From an uncultured Ruminococcus sp. (GTDB lineage: Bacteria > Bacillota_A > Clostridia > Oscillospirales > Acutalibacteraceae): a DNA stretch of 16,302 nucleotides. Below, piece by piece: positions 1 to 6,597 of the stretch (positions are counted from its first letter, which is position 1; the number at the start of each line of letters is the position of its first letter). The stretch spans positions 1 through 16,302 of the forward strand of contig CACYEJ010000316.1 of NCBI GenBank assembly GCA_902773395.1, given 5' to 3'. The notes below the pieces were generated by a model that saw only the letters and a program-made list of their open reading frames with translations, ran no database searches and had not been told where the DNA came from. The translations under genes and the position numbers were made by a program.

Positions 1-88
1 CAACGGATTATCACAGTCTGCCGTTGCAAAGTCTTGATTAATTCTGTTCGTATAAATCAAAAGGTATTAGAAAAAGGAAGGGGAACAA
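1..88 (+). other. Upstream edge and rapZ ribosome binding site
   Basis: No gene can be identified here. Two + strand frames are open from the window edge and close at a TGA (35-37) or a TAA (39-41). Either could be the last dozen codons of an upstream gene, but they are too short to assign. In relatives the gene before rapZ is often murB; that is background knowledge and not seen here. A strong purine-rich Shine-Dalgarno stretch (AAGGAAGGGG, about 74-83) precedes the rapZ ATG. Confidence 0.4.
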
Positions 89-955
89 ATGGAATTTATA
101 ATTGTAAGCGGTATCTCAGGTGCAGGAAAAACCTCGGCGCTTCATGCAATGGAGGATATCGGCTTTTATTGCGTGGATAATATTCCTCCGGCATTGCTTT
201 CAACCTTTTATGAGCTTTGCGATAAATCGGCTGATGAGCGAATGAAGCGTGTCGCAGTAGTGCTGGATATCCGTGTGGGTAATTTTTACGAGGAGTTTTC
301 GGCAGCGGCGGCAAAGCTGAAAAAGGATAACTATGAGTATAAGATACTTTTTCTGGACGCCAACAATGACGTGTTGGTCAGAAGATTTCGTGCCACAAGA
401 AGAAAACACCCTCTTTGCCCCGATACAACAATTTACACGATTAACGAAGCGGTCAATCTCGAAAGAGAGCTGCTGATGAAGCTTAAAGAATCTGCGGATT
501 ATCTGATTGACAGCTCCTACCTTTCCACAAGTCAGCTAAAGGAGCGTATATCAACGCTGTTTCTCGATAACGACATTTCTGCGCTTGCGGTTACATGTAT
601 GTCGTTTGGCTTTAAATATGGCGTGCCGACTGAGGCTGATTTGATGTTTGATGTGCGTTGTCTGCCTAATCCGTTTTATATTGAAGATTTAAAATATAAG
701 AACGGTCTGGACGCTCCTGTCAAGGAGTACGTGCTTAAATGGGAGCAGACTCAGGGTGTGCTGAAAAGAATAATCGAGTACATTGATTATTCTCTGCCGC
801 TTTATGCCGACGAGGGAAAGAGTCAGCTTTTGATTGCGATAGGCTGTACAGGCGGAAAGCACCGCAGCGTGGCTCTTACGCAGGAGCTTTATAATCATTT
901 GATAGAGAATAAACATAAGGTCAGTGTTCACCACCGTGACATAGGTAAGGCGTAA
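89..955 (+). CDS. rapZ: RNase adapter / nucleotide-binding protein RapZ (YvcJ family)
   Basis: P-loop NTPase of the RapZ/YvcJ family, 288 aa, close to the usual length of about 285-295. In Enterobacteria RapZ directs RNase E to the GlmZ small RNA and so tunes glucosamine-6-phosphate synthesis. In Gram-positives YvcJ is a nucleotide-hydrolysing protein with a less clear role. The Walker A motif GISGAGKT is at residues 8-15. The C-terminal half carries the family signatures: the SFGFKYGVP...D..FDVR..PNP stretch around 172-195, GCTGGKHRSV at 252-261 and HHRD at 281-284. The start is supported by a strong ribosome binding site. whiA follows after only 14 bp, so the two are surely co-transcribed. 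In Bacillus glmR (yvcK) lies between these two genes; it is absent here. Cytoplasmic; the family assignment is secure, the physiological role in this organism is inferred. Confidence 0.96.
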   Translation: MEFIIVSGISGAGKTSALHAMEDIGFYCVDNIPPALLSTFYELCDKSADERMKRVAVVLDIRVGNFYEEFSAAAAKLKKDNYEYKILFLDANNDVLVRRFRATRRKHPLCPDTTIYTINEAVNLERELLMKLKESADYLIDSSYLSTSQLKERISTLFLDNDISALAVTCMSFGFKYGVPTEADLMFDVRCLPNPFYIEDLKYKNGLDAPVKEYVLKWEQTQGVLKRIIEYIDYSLPLYADEGKSQLLIAIGCTGGKHRSVALTQELYNHLIENKHKVSVHHRDIGKA

Positions 956-969
956 AGAGGTGGGAGAGA

Positions 970-1908
970 GTGTCTTTTTCATCAGATACCAAAAAGGAGC
1001 TTTGTAAAGTTAATTCAAAGCTCGATGAGATGAATAAAGCGGAAGCGTATGGCTTGCTGCTTTTTTGCAAAAAATTTTCTGATACAGAGATTTCGTTCAA
1101 AACGGAAAGCAGCGAAACCACCAAACGCTTTGCGGAGCTTACTGCGTCCTGTACCGGTTCGGTTGTGGAGATTAAGAAGTCGCTCTCTGCTCGAAAAAAC
1201 AAAGCATCACTGTATAGAGTGAGTATACCAAACATTGAGGACTGCAAAAGAATATTTGACTATTTCGGTCATAGCAGCAGTGATTTTTCATTGAGAATTA
1301 ATCGTGCGAATATTGAATTTGAGGTTTGTGCGGCAGCTTTTTTGCGTGGTGCATTTCTAACGTGCGGCAGTATAACATCTCCCGAATCGGAGTATCATTT
1401 GGAGTTCAATGCAGTACATAAGAATCTTTCGGAAGACCTCTGCAAAATAATTCAGGAAACCACAGAGTATGTTGGAGGCAGGGCAATAAAGCCGAAGGTT
1501 GTGTGTCGGCGTGGCTCGTATGTAGTTTACTTAAAAGACAGTGAGGATATATCAGATATTCTTACGCTTATGGGTGCGGGAAATGCAAGTATGAACGTAA
1601 TGCAAATCAAGATAATGAAGAACTACGAGAACGCCAAAAATCGGCAGGTCAACTCACAGCTTGCAAATACCGATAAAATTGTATCCGCAGCCGCAAAGCA
1701 GGTTAAAGCGATTACTATTCTTGATGAAAGCGGAAAGCTGGGTACTCTTAGTGAAGAGCTTCAGGAGGCTGCGAGGGTGCGGAAACAGTACCCGTTGGTG
1801 TCGTTAAAGGAGCTTTGTACATATTTTGATACGCCGATTAGTAAGTCTGGTTTAAATCATAGGTTGAATAAGCTGATTGAATTGGCTGATTTAAAAGACA
1901 GTGAATAA
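970..1908 (+). CDS. whiA: Sporulation/cell-division regulator WhiA
   Basis: DNA-binding protein WhiA, 312 aa, normal length. The family combines a degenerate LAGLIDADG homing-endonuclease fold with a C-terminal helix-turn-helix. It controls sporulation septation in Streptomyces and affects division and chromosome segregation in Bacillus. Visible signatures are the LRGAFLTCGSI segment (125-135), the conserved NYENAKNRQ...NTDK block (218-236) and the HTH region SLKELCTYF...GLNHRLNKL (278-302). The start is GTG, with a Shine-Dalgarno GGTGGGAG just upstream, overlapping the short gap after rapZ. The stop codon TAA coincides with the left edge of an extragenic repeat. Whether this organism sporulates cannot be told from the window, because WhiA is also kept in non-sporulating Clostridia. 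Confidence 0.96.
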   Translation: MSFSSDTKKELCKVNSKLDEMNKAEAYGLLLFCKKFSDTEISFKTESSETTKRFAELTASCTGSVVEIKKSLSARKNKASLYRVSIPNIEDCKRIFDYFGHSSSDFSLRINRANIEFEVCAAAFLRGAFLTCGSITSPESEYHLEFNAVHKNLSEDLCKIIQETTEYVGGRAIKPKVVCRRGSYVVYLKDSEDISDILTLMGAGNASMNVMQIKIMKNYENAKNRQVNSQLANTDKIVSAAAKQVKAITILDESGKLGTLSEELQEAARVRKQYPLVSLKELCTYFDTPISKSGLNHRLNKLIELADLKDSE

Positions 1909-2125
1909 TAAAGTTTTGATCAAACTTTTTCAAAAGTTTGCGGGGTGCAGGGGCAGAGTCCCTGCTCGCTGACGAGAAAAATCATCGTAGAAAAACAAAC
2001 TCCCCTCAGCGAAACTAAACAAACTTTCTGTAGAAAAAACAATTCAAAGCACCCTCAAAATAAAATCTTGCTAATAAAATTAAAACAGGCAAGAGCCTGC
2101 GAATTGCCGGTCGAAGAAAGACGAA
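1908..2125 (+). repeat. Extragenic structured repeat, copy 1
   Basis: Occupies most of the gene-free stretch after whiA and is clearly related to 13674-13910 in the same orientation. Identical or nearly identical blocks are 1908-1924 with 13674-13690 (17 nt), 1986-2016 with 13774-13804 (31 nt identical), and 2081-2112 with 13867-13898 (32 nt, one mismatch). Internal hairpins: CAAACTTT (1921-1928) with AAAGTTTG (1933-1940); GCAGGG (1947-1952) with CCCTGC (1960-1965); CAGGC (2086-2090) with GCCTG (2095-2099) around an AAGA loop. No transposase, no terminal inverted repeats and no target duplication were seen. The remaining bases to the terminator at 2182 hold nothing else recognisable. It could be a REP/MITE-like element or a transcribed 3' UTR structure. 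Confidence 0.85.
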
Positions 2126-2181
2126 TGTAAGATTTTAACAGTACAACAATCTGATAAGTAAATGATTCGATATTAATACAA

Positions 2182-2223
2182 AAAGCAAAGCGGTTGACTA
2201 GTAACGTCAAACCGCTTCGCTTT
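2182..2223 (-). terminator. Hairpin terminator between whiA region and PNPOx gene
   Basis: Long inverted repeat: left arm 2182-2198, seven-base loop 2199-2205, right arm 2206-2223, about 17 paired bases with one mismatch and one bulged base. Read on the - strand the stem is followed by a T tract (TTTTTGTATT), so it is a good intrinsic terminator for the - strand gene at 2255-2647. On the + strand the T content is mostly within the stem end (GCTTTATTT), so it may also stop rapZ-whiA transcription less efficiently. The genes are convergent, which fits a shared terminator. Confidence 0.8.
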
Positions 2224-2254
2224 ATTTAAGGAGTAGAACAAATCTATCTTTTAC

Positions 2255-2647
2255 TCAAAATTTAATTTCAACCGGTGCTTCTGTAAATGATGAAATCACA
2301 GCACAACCGCCGTCAAAATAAAGAACCTCGGTGTTGTCATCATCTGCCGAGTACATCGACTGAAGCTCCGGATAGTTTTCCAGCATATGAGCCTTTGCCT
2401 CACGTCTGTCATCTCTTATCAGATTACCAGTAACTCTGATCCATTTCCCATTATGAAAAGCACAGATTTCTGCCTTTGGATTAGCCTGAAGCTGCTTTGA
2501 TACGTCCTTAGACTTTCCAGTTTGAATATAAAGCCTACCCTCGAAAATATCTACTGTTCCGAATGGACGAACTCTTGGCTGGTCACCCTCAACTGTTGCA
2601 AGAAAATATGTTTGTGCGTCTTTTAAAAAATTATAAACTCTCTCCAT
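2255..2647 (-). CDS. Pyridoxamine 5'-phosphate oxidase family (FMN-binding split barrel) protein
   Basis: Small single-domain protein of 130 aa that resembles the pyridoxamine 5'-phosphate oxidase-like split-barrel family common in Clostridia. Typical features are the N-terminal helix followed by TYFLATVEGDQPRVRPFG (13-30), the strand-turn GRLYIQTGKSKDVSKQL (37-53), NPKAEICAF (56-64) and WIRVTGNL (69-76). Relatives bind FMN or F420-like flavins and reduce small molecules. The substrate cannot be read from sequence, and a true PdxH role is unlikely because the protein is too short and there is no pdx context. The Shine-Dalgarno (AAAGGAAG on the - strand) lies about 11 nt before the ATG, slightly far. 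It stands alone, divergent from the GGDEF gene and convergent with whiA. Confidence 0.88.
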   Translation of the reverse strand: MERVYNFLKDAQTYFLATVEGDQPRVRPFGTVDIFEGRLYIQTGKSKDVSKQLQANPKAEICAFHNGKWIRVTGNLIRDDRREAKAHMLENYPELQSMYSADDDNTEVLYFDGGCAVISSFTEAPVEIKF

Positions 2648-2683
2648 GTGTATGACATCTTCCTTTCAGTTTGTCATTTTTTG

Positions 2684-2703
2684 TAGGATTTTATGATATC
2701 CTA
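2684..2703. promoter_or_regulatory. Inverted repeat upstream of PNPOx gene, possible operator
   Basis: TAGGAT (2684-2689) and ATCCTA (2698-2703) form a perfect 6-bp inverted repeat with an 8-bp centre, 37-56 bp upstream of the - strand start codon. It lies where a repressor could act on the PNPOx gene. I could not place convincing -35/-10 boxes for this gene in the AT-rich sequence 2700-2760, so the functional reading is weak. Confidence 0.3.
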
Positions 2704-2788
2704 ACACAAACTTTTAGATATATTAAGAATAATCTATGTATATTTTATTAATTCTAAGCTTTAGGCTGCTTTTCGTCCTTTACAACTA

Positions 2789-2817
2789 TTTACAGTTTTT
2801 TAAATTTGTGATATAAT
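2789..2817 (+). promoter_or_regulatory. Near-consensus sigma-A promoter for the GGDEF gene
   Basis: TTTACA (2789-2794), a 17-bp spacer and a perfect TATAAT (2812-2817). This is the best vegetative promoter match in the window. Transcription would begin near 2824, leaving a leader of about 165 nt before the GGDEF start codon at 2989. Confidence 0.8.
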
Positions 2818-2823
2818 AAAATA

Positions 2824-2988
2824 TAAATTTCTATGTAATAAGGCTTGCGTCGGTGTTATGCTTCATCTTTTGAATATCTCATTACGCCGATAAGCTTTAG
2901 TATTCGTTCGGTTAATATCATTAATCCGAAAACAAAAATGACTTTTTCCGGAGATGTATATGCCGTATCGTAAAAAAGGAGTGGAAGT
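2824..2988 (+). other. Structured 5' leader of the GGDEF gene
   Basis: Two potential hairpins lie in the leader. The first pairs GCTT and TCGGTGT (within about 2843-2859) with ACGCCGA and AAGC (2884-2895), with a small internal loop and a wide apical loop. The second pairs TTCGGTTAAT (2907-2916) with ATTAATCCGAA (2920-2930) around a 3-nt loop, with one bulged base. No known riboswitch consensus was recognised. An AUG at 2960 with a well-placed CGGAG opens a 37-codon frame (2960-3073) that overlaps the GGDEF start out of frame. The GGDEF ribosome binding site (AAGGAG near 2976-2981) lies inside that frame. Confidence 0.4.
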
Positions 2989-3594
2989 ATGTCTGCTGCA
3001 CAAAAGTTTCAATTCATCGCTGCTGTTGCAATGGCGGTTGTGTTTTGTATTGCTGCCGTTTATCTTCTGGTGAGATTAATCAAACAAAAGCATGCTTATG
3101 AAAAACGAATCACAGAGCTTGAAAAGGAGCTTCGCTATGACTTTATGACTGGTACTCTTTCAAGAAGTGCGTTTATTAAGGATCTGGAGAATTCTCTTGC
3201 CGTCGAGCCGAGAGGTACGCTGCTGATTTTTGACGTGAACGGTTTGAAAACCATTAATGATACGTTTGGTCATATCGAGGGCGATCATATGATAAAGCGT
3301 TTCTCTGCAAGACTTTTAAGGGCTTTTGGTAAGGATTTGGTTGGCAGGCTTGGCGGAGATGAATTTCTTGTTTTTATCTCCGGCGAGTGTGATAAGAAAG
3401 CGATTAACACAAGACTTAAAAAGTACGGTATCACTGAATTTCCCGATAAGCCTACTAAGCTTACATTAACATCATGCTGCGGTGCGGCGATTGCGCCAAA
3501 CAACGGTTCTACCTTTGAAGAGCTTTACAGAATGGCTGATAAGGCTTTGTATCGCTCAAAGAAAACGGCTCACGAAATTGTATACTGTAAGTAG
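2989..3594 (+). CDS. Membrane-anchored GGDEF protein (putative diguanylate cyclase)
   Basis: 201 aa: one N-terminal membrane helix (about 7-31), a short charged helix likely to be coiled coil (34-50), then a compact GGDEF domain (about 50-199). Recognisable motifs are YDFMTGTLSR (50-59, the usual start of the domain), FDVNGLKTIND (81-91, metal and guanine contacts) and an intact active-site loop RLGGDEF (120-126). These support synthesis of cyclic di-GMP from two GTP. The RxxD inhibitory site expected just before the active loop reads FGKD (113-116), with the arginine missing, so classical product inhibition is probably lost. There is no sensory domain beyond the membrane segment. The ATG has a clear AAGGAG seven to eight bases upstream. 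It is followed on the same strand by a PP2C phosphatase and a kinase. A different cyclic product is possible but cannot be judged from sequence. Confidence 0.93.
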   Translation: MSAAQKFQFIAAVAMAVVFCIAAVYLLVRLIKQKHAYEKRITELEKELRYDFMTGTLSRSAFIKDLENSLAVEPRGTLLIFDVNGLKTINDTFGHIEGDHMIKRFSARLLRAFGKDLVGRLGGDEFLVFISGECDKKAINTRLKKYGITEFPDKPTKLTLTSCCGAAIAPNNGSTFEELYRMADKALYRSKKTAHEIVYCK

Positions 3595-3616
3595 ATTTTT
3601 ATAACAACTCCCTGTA

Positions 3617-3644
3617 TTGTTCAAAAAATCATTACCAATATAAT
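3617..3644 (+). promoter_or_regulatory. Possible promoter for the phosphatase-kinase pair
   Basis: A perfect TATAAT (3639-3644) lies 16 bp downstream of a weak TTGTTC (3617-3622) in the 115-bp gap between the GGDEF and PP2C genes. A second candidate -35, TTGACG (3651-3656), is followed 17 bp later by the weak AATACA (3674-3679). No terminator was seen after the GGDEF gene, so read-through from the promoter at 2789 is also likely. Confidence 0.4.
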
Positions 3645-3709
3645 CTAGTATTGACGCTTGTTTTTAGCGGCTAAATACAACAGTATATAAAATATATAAG
3701 GTGCATTTT

Positions 3710-4666
3710 ATGTTTAAGAAAAGACAAATTAAACAGGACTACTTTGAGAACAGAGCGGCAGCGTCCACATCAGGTAATAAACGCAATCTGAGATTCAGCG
3801 TAAAATTCAACTCACGCTTTGCCAAAAAGCTGGAATTTCACTCTGTAGGCAGATTGAGAGATGAACTTGCAAATTTAAGGCTTGCAAAGAAAGAGCCTTA
3901 TATTATAACTGCGTCGGATTCGATTATCGGCAGCAGAGCAAGCCAGCAGGACAGTTTCTTTGTAACTGCCTCAACACCTGTTTCACCGTTTAAGCTGACA
4001 CGTTCGTATGCAATTGTGTGCGACGGCATGGGCGGTCTGGAGGCAGGCGATAGGGCTAGCCTTACGTGCGTGTCGATGATGAAGCTTGCTATAGATAAGC
4101 TGCCTACAAAAAAGGTGGATATCCCACACTTTTTTTCTGAGATGATTGATTACATTGATTACGAGATAAATCACTGGAATGACCTCAAAACGGATAAAGG
4201 CTCAGGCACTACTCTTGTATCGGTGTTTATAGAGAACAGACGGCTGTACTGGGCAAGTGTGGGCGATAGCTCAATCTTTATGTTTCAGGATAATACGCTG
4301 AAAAAAATTACCAGTGAGCATAATTATAAAATGTACCTCGACAGATTGGTTTTAAACGGAAAAATAACTCAAAGTCAAGCTGAGCATGATCCTCAGCAAA
4401 ACGCATTGCTTAGCTATATTGGAATGGGCAGTGTTGCTTATCGTGATATCAACTCAAAGCCGTACTCTCTCAGAAACGGAGATATGCTTGTTTTATGCAC
4501 TGACGGCATTACCGATACTCTCTCCGAAGAGGAAATGGCTGAGATAATCAGAAATAACGGCGACGATGTTTTTCAGTGCTGCCAAAAGCTGACTGCTGCC
4601 GTTAAAGAAAAGAATTTAAACGAGCAGGATAATGCTACTGTAGTCATTGTGCAGTATGTGGAATAA
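3710..4666 (+). CDS. PP2C-family serine/threonine phosphatase
   Basis: Metal-dependent protein phosphatase, 318 aa from the ATG at 3710. A GTG three codons earlier (3701) is possible, but the Shine-Dalgarno AAGGTG (3698-3703) overlaps that GTG and is ideally spaced for the ATG. All core PP2C motifs are present (numbering from 3710): SRASQQD (75-81, with Q where N or E is common), VCDGMGG (103-109), GSGTTLV (165-170), WASVGDS (181-187), LCTDGITD (262-269) and DNAT (307-310). The catalytic metal aspartates therefore appear intact. A basic N-terminal extension of about 60 residues precedes the catalytic domain and has no recognised fold; no membrane segment is visible. The cognate kinase gene starts 60 bp downstream, so this is the likely antagonist of that kinase. 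The length exceeds the typical 240-250 aa of PrpC/Stp because of the extension. Confidence 0.94.
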   Translation: MFKKRQIKQDYFENRAAASTSGNKRNLRFSVKFNSRFAKKLEFHSVGRLRDELANLRLAKKEPYIITASDSIIGSRASQQDSFFVTASTPVSPFKLTRSYAIVCDGMGGLEAGDRASLTCVSMMKLAIDKLPTKKVDIPHFFSEMIDYIDYEINHWNDLKTDKGSGTTLVSVFIENRRLYWASVGDSSIFMFQDNTLKKITSEHNYKMYLDRLVLNGKITQSQAEHDPQQNALLSYIGMGSVAYRDINSKPYSLRNGDMLVLCTDGITDTLSEEEMAEIIRNNGDDVFQCCQKLTAAVKEKNLNEQDNATVVIVQYVE

Positions 4667-4726
4667 AAAATAATTTTTAAGGAAAGAAAAGAGAATGTTT
4701 ACAAAGCTTTTGAAAGGAGCCTTTGA

Positions 4727-6478
4727 ATGAAAAGATGCTTAAATTGTCGCAAAACATACGAAGAGAATTTATCAGAGTGTCCGAATTGTGGATATAAGCC
4801 ACGTTCCAAGGCTGTTACAAAAAGACTTGATACTACGCAGGAATTTGATGCGGTAGAAGATACTAAAACATACAAGAAAAAGACCCCCGATAACAACAGA
4901 AATATCTCCGCAACATCGGGATATGCAGGATCATTTTATTTAAAGGGCGGCGAACGTCTAAATAAAAGATACTCCGTTTTGAACGTAATGGGTTTTGGTG
5001 CATTTGGTGTTGCTTATGAGTGTTTTGACAGCTTTAATCAGCGTAACGTAGTGGTAAAGGAATATATGCCGTCGTATCTTGTGACGAGATCCGCAAACGG
5101 CAGAGAGGCTGAACCGCTCTCAGATGAAGCCGAAGTGACCTTTTCGATTGGCGTTGACTCGTTTATCGACGACAGCGACAAGCTCAGCACGAACGATGTT
5201 GAGTGCGTGCCGAAACTGATTGAATCGTTTAAACAAAATAATACGTCTTATGTGGTGACAGAGCTTGTTCACGGCGAGGCTCTCAGCTCGATAATAAAGC
5301 GAAAGGGCAAGCTTTCCTATCACGCAACGATTACGATTATTACCGGCGTTTTGCAGGGGTTAAGACAGCTAAACAAAGTTGGAATTATTCACGGCGATAT
5401 ATGTCCCGATAATATCATAGTTACTGCAAACAGCGATGTTTTTCTGCTTGACTATAACCTCTCCGACTTCAACAAAAATGTATATACGCAGCGTGAGTCC
5501 GGCAAGCTTCGAGCAGGCTACAGTGCCCTTGAAATGTACTATATGAATATGGAGCAGGGTCCGTGGACAGACGTTTACGCTGCTGCCGCTACCATGTACA
5601 AGATGCTTACGGGTATTAACGTTCCCTCTGCAATCAAGCGTAATACAAGTGACTCTCTAACCTCTCTGTCTAAGCTGGGAGTTCCGATAACCGAGGGTGC
5701 GGAAAAGGCTATGTTTAAGGCTCTCAGGGTTGATTATGAGAAGCGTACTCAGAACCCAGAGGACTTCCTCAACGGTTTAATGGGTGACGGCTTCGACAAT
5801 ATCTCAATTGAAAAAAGCTCCCGAACACATAGTCATACTCAAAAGCCGCCGTCAAGAACAACGGTAAATACTCCTAAGCCGAAACGCAGCAAAAGCTCCG
5901 CAAACGGTATCCTCAACGGGATACTTGCCTTTCTGATATTGGCAATTATTGGAGTAGTAATATGGTTTTTCATATCGGGTGTATTCACTCTGCCGAGTTC
6001 GATTATGAATTTCTTTGAAAAGGGATCTGATTATATTCCGGATACAACCGGCTTATACAGTCAATCCGAGAGTGAGCAGGACAGCGAGGACAATACAAGT
6101 TCTTACTTTGGATCATTCTACAATGACAACAATGAGAACAGCAAAGAAGAAAGTAAACCTGATGAGGATACTACGTCAAGTGAAGATACTTCGAGCGATG
6201 AAACATCAAGCAGCCTGTTCGATTTAAACAGTTGGGGCGATCATATAAACAGTTCGATAGATAATTTTTTCTCGTCCGAGGAAGAATACTATGATGAAAG
6301 CTACGGCGATGAATACGAAAATAACGACGTATGGGGCTACTACGATGAGTACGGAAACTACTACGAATATGACAATCCAAATTACGACAATGAAAACGAA
6401 CAGGAATCCTCCTCGTCTCAGGGGATTATGGATAACCTGAATGATTATGCAAGCAGCTTTAGAAACAGATTTTATTAA
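4727..6478 (+). CDS. Transmembrane Ser/Thr protein kinase with N-terminal zinc ribbon and acidic Tyr-rich tail
   Basis: 583 aa. Order of parts: zinc ribbon with CxxC pairs at C4/C7 and C18/C21; linker; Hanks-type kinase domain about 82-355; basic Ser/Pro-rich linker; one membrane helix (about 395-418); an acidic Ser/Tyr-rich tail (421-583) expected outside the cell. Kinase motifs: glycine loop GFGAFG (89-94), lysine K111, HGDICPDN (222-229, catalytic D224 and N229), SALE (266-269) and TDVYAAAATMYKMLTG (281-296). Unusual points: DFG reads DYN (242-244), and the helix-C Glu seems to be Asp in FIDDSDKLS (146-154). No PASTA repeats are present, so it is not the usual PrkC. The tail has 11 tyrosines between 521 and 553. 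It is paired with the PP2C gene upstream. An AAAGGAG ribosome binding site supports the start. Probably active, since the catalytic Lys, Asp, Asn and Mg-binding Asp remain, but reduced activity is possible. Confidence 0.92.
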   Translation: MKRCLNCRKTYEENLSECPNCGYKPRSKAVTKRLDTTQEFDAVEDTKTYKKKTPDNNRNISATSGYAGSFYLKGGERLNKRYSVLNVMGFGAFGVAYECFDSFNQRNVVVKEYMPSYLVTRSANGREAEPLSDEAEVTFSIGVDSFIDDSDKLSTNDVECVPKLIESFKQNNTSYVVTELVHGEALSSIIKRKGKLSYHATITIITGVLQGLRQLNKVGIIHGDICPDNIIVTANSDVFLLDYNLSDFNKNVYTQRESGKLRAGYSALEMYYMNMEQGPWTDVYAAAATMYKMLTGINVPSAIKRNTSDSLTSLSKLGVPITEGAEKAMFKALRVDYEKRTQNPEDFLNGLMGDGFDNISIEKSSRTHSHTQKPPSRTTVNTPKPKRSKSSANGILNGILAFLILAIIGVVIWFFISGVFTLPSSIMNFFEKGSDYIPDTTGLYSQSESEQDSEDNTSSYFGSFYNDNNENSKEESKPDEDTTSSEDTSSDETSSSLFDLNSWGDHINSSIDNFFSSEEEYYDESYGDEYENNDVWGYYDEYGNYYEYDNPNYDNENEQESSSSQGIMDNLNDYASSFRNRFY

Positions 6479-6496
6479 TTTTTAGCGAAGAAAAAA

Positions 6497-6531
6497 CAAG
6501 CACCTCGATGATTTATTTATCGGGGTGCTTG
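6497..6531 (-). terminator. Shared intrinsic terminator, kinase / yebC
   Basis: 13-bp stem, arms 6497-6509 and 6519-6531, with a single G-U wobble and a 9-base loop. On the - strand the stem is followed by TTTTTTC, giving a strong terminator for yebC. On the + strand it lies 18 bp after the kinase stop but without a good T tract. The convergent genes probably share it. Confidence 0.82.
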
Positions 6532-6597
6532 TGTGATTAACTCGTGAAAATATGTTTTTAAATCTAAAAAATAATCAGCAGCTTAACAAAACAGAAA

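Noticed and set aside
1945..2130. 61-codon open frame inside repeat copy 1
   Set aside because: It lies entirely in the repeat and has no ribosome binding site. The matching frame in copy 2 is broken by a stop codon just before the shared segment, so it looks like a by-product of the repeat.
2824..2988. Cyclic di-GMP riboswitch upstream of the GGDEF gene
   Set aside because: Context is tempting, but neither the sequence blocks nor the stem arrangement of the known c-di-GMP classes could be found by eye.
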